DNA of 5,109 nt from an uncultured Eubacteriales bacterium (lineage in GTDB: Bacteria > Bacillota > Clostridia > Lachnospirales > Bianqueaceae). The notes under the pieces are model-generated. The model was not told where the DNA came from and ran no database searches. It saw only the letters and a list, made by a program, of their open reading frames with translations. The position numbers and the translations under genes were made by a program. Shown here piece by piece: positions 1 to 4,952 of the stretch; position 1 is the first letter of the stretch; each line of letters starts with the position of its first letter. The DNA lies in assembly GCA_902493345.1 (NCBI GenBank), contig CABUPM010000119.1:1-5109 (forward strand). The letters run 5' to 3'.

Positions 1-1375
1 GCTTCAGTGCTGCAATCGCCTCTCTGGACTGCGGCTTCACGATGTCGGAGATAACGATATGGCCCGCATACTTGCCTCCGACCGCCATATGTATGATCGT
101 TCCGACCTTATGGCATGGCATACACTCAATATGAAGGCGCTCCATCAGCTTGGCGTTGCCGGCAGCTACCTGTACGCCGTCCACCGTCGCGATCACGCCA
201 TTGCCGCTGATCTCCTGAATGTCCTTCACTCGGGAGCGGTCAATCTCCTTGCCATACGCTTTCTGCAGGCTCTTACTGATCGGGTGCGAAGAAGCACTCT
301 CTGCCAGCGCCGCATATTCGATCAGCTTCTCTTCGTCCATCGTACTGTGATGGACACCATTGACTTCAAATACACCCTGTGTCAATGTACCGGTCTTATC
401 GAATACTACAATCTTGGTCTGGGACAATGTCTCCAGATAATTGGAACCCTTGACCAGTACACCCGCTTTGCTGGCTCCGCCGATTCCGGCAAAGAAGCTT
501 AAGGGAATACTGATGACCAACGCGCAGGGGCAGCTGATAACCAGGAAGGTCAGAGCACGATAAATCCACATTCCCCACTGGGCATTTCCACCCGTAAGGA
601 GCAGTACCAGTGGAGGCAGAATCGCCAGTGCCAACGCGCTGTAGCAGACTGCCGGCGTATAGATCTTGGCGAACTTAGCAATAAAATCCTCTGATCTGGA
701 TTTACGAGAACTTGCGTTTTCCACCAGATCCAGAATCTTAGAGACGGTAGACTCACCGAATTCCTTGGTTGTCTGAATCTTCAGGACACCTGTCATGTTG
801 ATACAGCCGCTGATGACCTCGTCTCCAGCCTTTACCTCTCTCGGAAGACTCTCTCCTGTCAGCGCGCTGGTGTTGAGGCTGGTCTCCCCCTCCAGAATCA
901 CACCGTCAATCGGGACCTTTTCTCCCGGCTGTACCACGATCACCGATCCGATCTCTACTTCATCCGGATCCACCTTTTCCAGCTTGCCGTCCCGCTCTAT
1001 ATTGGCATAATCCGGACGAATGTCCATCAGCTCACTGATATTGCGGCGGCTCTTGCCCACCGCATAGCTCTGAAACAGCTCGCCGATCTGATAGAACAGC
1101 ATAACCGCGATTCCCTCTACATAATCGCCCTCACTCCAGAGTGCGACGGCAATCGCGCCTATCGTCGCAACTGCCATCAGGAAATTTTCATCGAAAACCT
1201 GACGGTTCTTGATGCCTTTGGCAGCCTTGATCAGAATATCATATCCGATGATCAGGTAGGGAATCATATACAACCCGAAACGCAGCAGACCTGTCGCGGG
1301 CACAAAATGCAGAACTATCAGCAGCACTGCCGCAATAATGATCCGGATCAACATCTTTTTCTGTTTCTTATTCAT
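1..1375 (-). CDS. cadA: Zn/Cd/Pb-type P1B ATPase (heavy-metal efflux pump), C-terminus cut off by window edge
   Basis: This is an inner-membrane pump that uses ATP to export a soft divalent metal, probably Zn(II), Cd(II) or Pb(II). The 458 visible residues begin at ATG 1375, preceded by AAGGAA (plus-strand 1385-1390) nine bases upstream. Landmarks seen: hydrophobic helices at about 8-27 and 31-50, further helices at about 64-100, the actuator loop TGES at 173-176, helices at about 240-290 with the metal-binding CPC at 282-284, the phosphorylation motif DKTGT at 326-330, the nucleotide-domain HP at 364-365 and GNG at 391-393. The sequence after CPC (ALVISIP) is the form known from the Zn/Cd/Pb subgroup; copper pumps usually have ALGLATP. 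There is no N-terminal HMA domain; the gene 34 bp upstream supplies one as a separate protein. An unusual CMPCH lies at 418-422 in the nucleotide-binding domain. Roughly 160 residues, including the hinge region, should lie beyond position 1. The class is very secure; the exact metal is inferred. Confidence 0.96.
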   Translation of the reverse strand, partial: MNKKQKKMLIRIIIAAVLLIVLHFVPATGLLRFGLYMIPYLIIGYDILIKAAKGIKNRQVFDENFLMAVATIGAIAVALWSEGDYVEGIAVMLFYQIGELFQSYAVGKSRRNISELMDIRPDYANIERDGKLEKVDPDEVEIGSVIVVQPGEKVPIDGVILEGETSLNTSALTGESLPREVKAGDEVISGCINMTGVLKIQTTKEFGESTVSKILDLVENASSRKSRSEDFIAKFAKIYTPAVCYSALALAILPPLVLLLTGGNAQWGMWIYRALTFLVISCPCALVISIPLSFFAGIGGASKAGVLVKGSNYLETLSQTKIVVFDKTGTLTQGVFEVNGVHHSTMDEEKLIEYAALAESASSHPISKSLQKAYGKEIDRSRVKDIQEISGNGVIATVDGVQVAAGNAKLMERLHIECMPCHKVGTIIHMAVGGKYAGHIVISDIVKPQSREAIAALK

Positions 1376-1409
1376 CGTTCTCCATTCCTTCCCGGCCTAT
1401 TGGTTCTCC

Positions 1410-1628
1410 TTACAGAAAGATTTCGCAGTCGTCCTCTACCTTCTTGCAATTCTTAAGAACATCCTGCATAACAGCCTTAGGATCCTGTCCCTCTTCAAAT
1501 TCAACGATCATCTTCAGTGTCATAAAATTAACGGTAGCGTCCTTGACTCCGGCCGTATGCTTTGCGGCATCCTCCATCTTGTTCGCGCAGTTTGCACAAT
1601 CCACATCAATCTTGTACGTTTTCTTCAT
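1410..1628 (-). CDS. Stand-alone heavy-metal-associated (HMA) domain protein, 72 aa
   Basis: A small cytosolic metal-binding protein with one HMA (ferredoxin-like) fold, probably a metallochaperone or detached regulatory domain for the adjacent ATPase. The metal site is visible as VDCANCA, with D10, C11 and C14. An acidic residue directly before CxxC is characteristic of ZntA-like Zn/Cd/Pb HMA domains, whereas copper chaperones usually have MxCxxC. Two further cysteines, C61 and C68, lie near the C-terminus (CKKVEDDCEIFL) and could add ligands. The 72-residue length matches a single complete HMA domain. The start ATG at 1628 is supported by AAAAGGAG (plus-strand 1638-1645) nine bases upstream. 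It is the first gene of the minus-strand operon, directly downstream of the promoter and operator, and is followed after 34 bp by the ATPase. Its chaperone role is inferred; the domain is clear. Confidence 0.93.
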   Translation of the reverse strand: MKKTYKIDVDCANCANKMEDAAKHTAGVKDATVNFMTLKMIVEFEEGQDPKAVMQDVLKNCKKVEDDCEIFL

Positions 1629-1654
1629 AATCCTTCACTCCTTTTGAATTCTTA

Positions 1655-1680
1655 AACGATTAAATAATTGTTTAATCGTT
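1655..1680. promoter_or_regulatory. 26-bp palindromic operator, probable ArsR/SmtB binding site
   Basis: The two 13-base halves are AACGATTAAATAA and TTGTTTAATCGTT. They are complementary at 12 of 13 positions. Length, AT-rich centre and position fit the imperfect 12-2-12 type operators known for SmtB, CadC and CzrA repressors. The site lies between the minus-strand -10 element and the ribosome binding site of the HMA gene, starting within a few bases of the predicted transcription start, so a bound repressor should block transcription of the HMA-ATPase operon. Binding by the adjacent ArsR protein is inferred. Confidence 0.85.
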
Positions 1681-1688
1681 ATGCTTAT

Positions 1689-1716
1689 ACTATACTACAA
1701 TTTTTCTCTTCGTCAA
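1689..1716 (-). promoter_or_regulatory. Sigma-A-type promoter of the HMA-ATPase operon
   Basis: On the minus strand the -35 element TTGACG (plus-strand 1711-1716) and -10 element TATAGT (1689-1694) are separated by 16 bases. Each differs from consensus at one position. Transcription should start near 1682, so the 26-bp palindrome occupies about the first 27 transcribed bases and the leader to the HMA start codon is about 55 nt. Confidence 0.75.
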
Positions 1717-1759
1717 TACCTTGGTGCGCCTTTCTTCCTTTTGGGCGAAAAAGACTTCC

Positions 1760-1787
1760 ATTTGGACCAAATCTATGATAGAATATC
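1760..1787 (+). promoter_or_regulatory. Probable promoter/operator region of the arsR-araC genes
   Basis: A 13-bp perfect palindrome ATTTGGACCAAAT (1760-1772) is followed immediately by -10-like sequences TATGAT (1774-1779) and TAGAAT (1779-1784). No good -35 box is found at 16-18 bases from either. The palindrome sits where the -10/-35 spacer would be, so it could be a regulator site, but its sequence differs from the 26-bp operator. GATA and TATC (1777-1787) form another small dyad. The promoter call is weak. Confidence 0.4.
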
Positions 1788-1807
1788 GAAAAAGGAGGTC
1801 GTTCATC

Positions 1808-2176
1808 ATGTTCCACCCTGCGCTGCCTCATGACCACGGACAACAGATCGAGCATGCTCTGAGCCAAATGCCTCAGACACAGGATTTCCGTGTGGTCTCT
1901 GATATCTTTAAACAGCTGGGCGATAGCAGCCGTGTCCGCATCTTCTGGCTGCTATGCCACTGTGAGGAATGTGTAATCAATATCTCTGCGTTGGTTGAGA
2001 TGAGCAGCCCCGCCGTCTCTCACCACCTAAAGCTCTTAAAGGACAGCGGGCTGATCGTAAGCCGCCGCGATGGCAAGGAAGTCTATTGCCGTGCCGCAGA
2101 AACCCGTCAGGCAGAACTTCTGCACCATATGATCGAGGATCTGGTAGAGATCTCCTGTCCTGTGCCGGAGGAGTGA
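1808..2176 (+). CDS. ArsR/SmtB-family metal-responsive repressor, 122 aa
   Basis: A small dimeric winged-helix DNA-binding protein that in this family represses metal-efflux genes and lets go of DNA when metal binds. The start ATG 1808 has AAAGGAGG (1791-1798) nine bases upstream; an in-frame upstream extension lacks such a site and is not used. Visible family features: the helix before the sensor site (VVSDIFKQLGDSSRVRIFWL, 29-48), the sensor region CHCEECVIN (50-58), the recognition helix SSPAVSHHLKLLKDSGLI (66-83), and the wing RRDGKEVYCRA (86-96). In ArsR/CadC the sensor reads ELCVCD; here the first Cys is kept as C55, the second is isoleucine (I57), and two extra ligands, C50 and C52, lie just before. 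The C-terminal helix has H106 and H107. The N-terminus has H3, H8, H10 and H16. It is divergent from the HMA-ATPase operon, its likely target, and 5 bp upstream of an AraC-type gene. The family is certain; the metal is not. Confidence 0.95.
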   Translation: MFHPALPHDHGQQIEHALSQMPQTQDFRVVSDIFKQLGDSSRVRIFWLLCHCEECVINISALVEMSSPAVSHHLKLLKDSGLIVSRRDGKEVYCRAAETRQAELLHHMIEDLVEISCPVPEE

Positions 2177-2181
2177 GCCCT

Positions 2182-3159
2182 ATGAAAGAACAATGTATGG
2201 AAACATTGGAAGCCCTTTTGGCCGATGTCCCTGCCGAAACGATTCTTTTGCCCGGGCAGTCCTCCCGCTCGCTTCTGATGGAAGAGTGGCGGGCGCAGAC
2301 GGATGGCCGGGGACGGATCGACTCCTTGACCCTCTATCCCGGTATCACCCTGGCATGGAATTATTATCTGGCACAGCGGGTCCGTATCACGCATAAAGCC
2401 AATCCTCGGGTTCTGGAGATCAATCACTGCCGCAGCGGGCGTTCCGGCTGGGCTATGGAAGGCGGCCTCTCTCTGTATCTGGGTCCCGGTGATCTGACGC
2501 TGCATATGACCGACTGCTGCGCGCATACCGAGATGTCCTTTCCTCTGGGATTCTATGAAGGCATCACCGTTTCCGTTGATCTTGACGCGCTGACCCATTC
2601 CGGACCGGAACTGCTCCGGGAAGCCGGTATCAGCGGAGAACTCATCTCCGACCGCTTTTCCCCGCAGTCCCTGCCGCTCGCCATGCCCGCCAACGAAGAG
2701 ATCCGGCATATTTTCTCGGAACTGTATACCTTGCCGGAGGCAATACGAATCCCGTATTGCAAATTAAAAGTACAGGAGCTTCTGCTCTTTTTGAGTACGC
2801 AGAAAATCTCGGACCGTCAGCGTCTGACTCCGTATCCGCCGGAACAGATCCACCGGATCGAAGAGATTCACGCGCTCCTGACAGAACATCTGGACAGCCG
2901 GTACACCATCGAAGAGCTTTCCAGGCGCTATCTGATCAACACCTCTTCCCTCAAGGAGATCTTTAAGAGCGTGTATGGACTCCCCATCGCTTCTTATATG
3001 AAGGAATACCGGATGCATGAGGCCATGCGCCTGCTGCGGGAAACCGACGACAGCATCGCTTCCATCGCCTCCGCTGTCGGATATGAGAGTCAGGGGAAGT
3101 TTGCCAAGGCCTTTAAGGACGCGGTCCACCTCTCGCCGAGCCAATACCGCAAGCAATAA
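2182..3159 (+). CDS. AraC-family transcriptional regulator, 325 aa
   Basis: A DNA-binding transcription factor with an N-terminal sensing or dimerisation half and a C-terminal AraC-type double helix-turn-helix. The DNA-binding part covers about 222-325: first helix-turn-helix at about 243-265 (IEELSRRYLINTSSLKEIF) and second at about 291-314, with the family signature GYESQGKFAKAFK (300-312) and the ending SPSQYRK. The N-terminal half (about 1-200) has beta-rich stretches such as LEINHCRSGR (78-87) and YLGPGDLTL (99-107). A cysteine/histidine cluster, H108, C112, C113 and H115, follows. The start ATG 2182 is chosen because GGAGGAG (2167-2173) lies eight bases upstream; ATG 2197 is a weaker alternative. 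The ribosome binding site lies within the last codons of arsR, so the two genes are very probably co-transcribed and translationally coupled. Ligand and target genes are unknown; a link to metal homeostasis is inferred from context only. Confidence 0.94.
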   Translation: MKEQCMETLEALLADVPAETILLPGQSSRSLLMEEWRAQTDGRGRIDSLTLYPGITLAWNYYLAQRVRITHKANPRVLEINHCRSGRSGWAMEGGLSLYLGPGDLTLHMTDCCAHTEMSFPLGFYEGITVSVDLDALTHSGPELLREAGISGELISDRFSPQSLPLAMPANEEIRHIFSELYTLPEAIRIPYCKLKVQELLLFLSTQKISDRQRLTPYPPEQIHRIEEIHALLTEHLDSRYTIEELSRRYLINTSSLKEIFKSVYGLPIASYMKEYRMHEAMRLLRETDDSIASIASAVGYESQGKFAKAFKDAVHLSPSQYRKQ

Positions 3160-3194
3160 TTGTGTCATGATCTAACGAAAGGAACTGGTCCCAT

Positions 3195-4319
3195 ATGCTT
3201 CAAGAGAAAGAAAAGAAACAAATTCAGAGATACTGTATTTACCCCAAGATTGCCTTAGCGGCAATTATCCTCTCCCTTGTACTGACTGTCCTGCTCCTGC
3301 CCTTGGAAATGATCGACGATCTCGTCTTTCATAATAAGGGATTTCAACCGGCAGGCCTCTATACCATTCTTGGATTTGTCGCGGTCTATGTCATCATTTT
3401 CTGCTATTGTACACTTTGTCCCCGATTCGGAATGCGAGGCAAACGTTGGGCCGCGCTGCAAGCCGGACTGAACGTACCGCAAACGGAAAAAGACCATTCC
3501 GGGCAGATTGCCAGTACGCTTGCCCTGCAATCTTCAGGGCATCTACTGAGTAAAAGCGATAATGATACTGCCAAACATATCGGCGGTGCCCTGGAAGTTG
3601 CCGGCGCTGTCAGCGCGGTAGCCACCGCCGCGGATGTATTATCCGAAACCTGGGGAAACGCGGAATCCATGGCGCACGCTTACGGTGTCCCCATTCCGAA
3701 CATCAAAAAGTTCCTGATCGCTTTTGCGGTTTTGCCTATACTGGTTGTGATCGGAGTCTATATCCCGCAATATGTGCAGGGAAATCAGGCCATGCAGGAA
3801 AAAATCGCTTCGTCTGCGGAGCAGCTCCAGATTGCGGAAGACGCGTTGTCTCCTATATGCGAATATGTTTCCGCGGATGATCCTTACGAAAACTATCATG
3901 ATTATGGTTATCATGTGAGCGGATATCTGCGGGAGAGAGAGTCTGGCGTTCAGGCATGCTATGTGTATCTCACTTTTGATGGCAGCGGCACCATTACAGA
4001 AATTTCCTATTACAGTGAGATTGACATCAACGCAAGCCTTGAGGAAAACCTGCAGCGGATCAAACAGGATTTTGAGACTTTGCAGGCTCCGCTCGAAAAC
4101 CTGAACATCTCCGTCGTCAATCCAGAATTATTGACCTTACACAAACTGCCAGAAGAATTCACAGAAGCTTTTCTGTCGGGTTCTCTTTATGAAAATGTCC
4201 GGATCTATACCAATGCGGATCCCGTTCGTCTCTCCTGTTCTTTTGTCACCGATTCCAAAGAAGATTTTGACGAATATTCGCGTCCGTATATTATGTTCTG
4301 GATCAGTGTGTCGGATTAA
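3195..4319 (+). CDS. Three-helix membrane protein of unknown function, 374 aa
   Basis: I do not recognise a family. The start ATG 3195 follows AAAGGAA (3178-3184) by ten bases. Hydrophobic segments lie at about 18-36, 54-74 and 172-191. Basic residues at 6-8, 77-84 and 171-172 place the N-terminus and the 76-171 loop inside the cell, and so the C-terminal domain (192-374) outside. The inner loop has an Ala/Gly-rich stretch (GGALEVAGAVSAVATAADVL, 130-149). Near the end of the second helix are C70, C72 and C75. The outer domain is acidic and Tyr-rich, with DDPYENYHDYGYH at 228-240 and alternating polar and hydrophobic stretches that suggest beta structure. The gene lies 35 bp after the AraC gene on the same strand with no terminator between, so it may share their transcript. 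No enzyme motif is visible. No clear terminator follows it before the tRNA promoter. That it is a real gene is well supported by length, ribosome binding site and coherent topology. Confidence 0.88.
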   Translation: MLQEKEKKQIQRYCIYPKIALAAIILSLVLTVLLLPLEMIDDLVFHNKGFQPAGLYTILGFVAVYVIIFCYCTLCPRFGMRGKRWAALQAGLNVPQTEKDHSGQIASTLALQSSGHLLSKSDNDTAKHIGGALEVAGAVSAVATAADVLSETWGNAESMAHAYGVPIPNIKKFLIAFAVLPILVVIGVYIPQYVQGNQAMQEKIASSAEQLQIAEDALSPICEYVSADDPYENYHDYGYHVSGYLRERESGVQACYVYLTFDGSGTITEISYYSEIDINASLEENLQRIKQDFETLQAPLENLNISVVNPELLTLHKLPEEFTEAFLSGSLYENVRIYTNADPVRLSCSFVTDSKEDFDEYSRPYIMFWISVSD

Positions 4320-4358
4320 GCTATATTAAGAATGAATCTGCCTTTGAAAATTTATTAC

Positions 4359-4387
4359 TTGCAATCTATGAAGAACTGCGGTATAAT
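4359..4387 (+). promoter_or_regulatory. Promoter of the tRNA-Arg gene
   Basis: TTGCAA (4359-4364) and a consensus TATAAT (4382-4387) are separated by exactly 17 bases. Transcription would start near 4394, about eight bases before the mature tRNA 5' end. This fits a strong, independent stable-RNA promoter. Confidence 0.85.
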
Positions 4388-4401
4388 AAAAGGTAGATTA
4401 T

Positions 4402-4475
4402 GTCTTCGTAGCTCAGTAGGATAGAGCGTCCGCCTCCTAAGCGGAAGGCCGCGCGTTCGAATCGCGCCGGGGACA
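4402..4475 (+). tRNA. tRNA-Arg with anticodon CCU
   Basis: A full cloverleaf can be drawn. The acceptor stem pairs GTCTTCG (4402-4408) with CGGGGAC (4468-4474), with two G-U pairs. The D stem is GCTC/GAGC (4411-4414, 4424-4427). The anticodon stem is TCCGC/GCGGA (4429-4433, 4441-4445), with loop CTCCTAA and anticodon CCT at 4436-4438. The variable loop is five bases (4446-4450). The T arm is GCGCG-TTCGAAT-CGCGC (4451-4467). A4475 is the discriminator base. The 3' CCA is not encoded (TCA follows), so it must be added enzymatically. The tRNA reads the AGG arginine codon. It has its own promoter and terminator and so is a single-gene unit. Confidence 0.96.
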
Positions 4476-4477
4476 TC

Positions 4478-4507
4478 AAGGGGCTGTCGCACGGCGGCCC
4501 TTTTCTT
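4478..4507 (+). terminator. Intrinsic terminator after tRNA-Arg
   Basis: GGGCTGTC (4481-4488) pairs with GGCGGCCC (4493-4500), an 8-bp stem with two G-U pairs and a GCAC loop. It is flanked by AA before and by TTTTCTT after, which is the standard rho-independent layout. It starts three bases after the tRNA 3' end. Confidence 0.85.
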
Positions 4508-4513
4508 ATGCCG

Positions 4514-4863
4514 AAACCTCTGGTGCGCTTGGGGAAATGAGATTCTTGGGTGTACCAGAGGGTTTATGGGGTTCCTTCTGGATTTTTGAAGTCCTCTGGT
4601 ACACTTGGGCGAATGAGGCTCCTTACGTGTACCAGAGGGTTTATGGGCTTCTCTGGATTTTTGAAGTCCTCTGGTACACTTGGGAGAATAAGACCTTGGG
4701 TGTACCAGAGGGTTTATGGGGCTCTCTGGATTTTTGAAGTCCTCTGGTACACTTGGGAGAATGAGGCTCTTGGGTATATCAGAGGTTTTATTGGTTTCTC
4801 TAGATTCTTGAAAACCTCTGGCACGCTTTAAGAAGATGAGGCTCTTAAATGTACCAGAGGTTT
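4514..4863. repeat. Tandem 73-77-bp repeat array with alternating complementary arms (about 4.5 units)
   Basis: Five arms of type CCTCTGGTACAC start at 4517, 4593, 4668, 4741 and 4815. Five complementary arms of type GTGTACCAGAGG start at 4550, 4627, 4700, 4774 and 4849. They alternate, with spacers of 20-22 bases (conserved core TTGGGAGAATGAGGCTCTT) and 29-31 bases (conserved core GGTTTATGGGG, then GGATTTTTGAAGT). Central copies are almost identical; the first and last ones diverge. The whole array is bounded by AAACCTCTGG (4514-4523) and its exact complement CCAGAGGTTT (4854-4863). Unit lengths measured between GTGTACC arms are 77, 73, 74 and 75, mostly not multiples of three, so the open frames seen across it are by-products of the repeat rather than genes. 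The array fills most of the gap between the tRNA terminator and the convergent gene at the right edge. Function is unknown. Confidence 0.93.
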
Positions 4864-4895
4864 AGAGTTTTCGCTTGATTTTTCGTGGAGGGACG

Positions 4896-4912
4896 GACCT
4901 CCTGGGGAGGTC
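4896..4912. repeat. GC-rich hairpin in the intergenic gap
   Basis: GACCTCC (4896-4902) and GGAGGTC (4906-4912) are perfect complements with a three-base loop. GGAGG at 4887-4891 can compete for the CCTCC at 4898-4902. There is no T-run directly after the stem on either strand, so it is not a standard intrinsic terminator, though it lies 3' of the minus-strand gene ending at 4931. Confidence 0.6.
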
Positions 4913-4913
4913 G

Positions 4914-4952
4914 GATCAAAAATAAGAATATCACTTTTTGTTCTTTTTGATC
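4914..4952. repeat. AT-rich inverted repeat spanning the end of the right-edge gene
   Basis: GATCAAAAA (4914-4922) and TTTTTGATC (4944-4952) are exact complements with 21 bases between. The stop codon of the minus-strand gene (4931-4933) lies in the loop. Read on the plus strand, the stem is followed by AGTTTTCT, so it could weakly stop transcripts leaving the repeat array. This is a tentative reading. Confidence 0.45.

Noticed and set aside
59..502. Plus-strand 147-codon open frame
   Set aside because: It lies antisense to the ATPase coding region, which carries all the expected motifs in its own frame.
1721..1807. Upstream extension of the ArsR protein by 29 residues
   Set aside because: The extension would start at TTG inside the divergent control region and has no ribosome binding site, while ATG 1808 has an excellent one and gives the normal family length.
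2086..2181. Upstream extension of the AraC protein by 32 residues
   Set aside because: It would overlap the end of arsR deeply; GGAGGAG eight bases before ATG 2182 fixes the start better.
2107..2709. Minus-strand 200-codon open frame opposite the AraC gene
   Set aside because: It is a shadow of the AraC gene, which has a ribosome binding site and recognisable domains; the antisense product resembles nothing and is rich in Arg, Gly and Pro.
4537..4831. Two overlapping plus-strand open frames of 66 and 93 codons coding for repetitive peptides
   Set aside because: They are by-products of the tandem DNA repeat. Unit lengths are mostly not multiples of three, so each unit is read in a different frame, and no convincing ribosome binding site precedes either start.
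4514..4863. CRISPR array
   Set aside because: The spacers are conserved between units instead of unique, the arms alternate in orientation, and there are no cas genes in the window.
4402..4863. Mobile element or attachment site at the tRNA gene
   Set aside because: No integrase or transposase is present, and the 3' end of the tRNA is not repeated downstream in the window.
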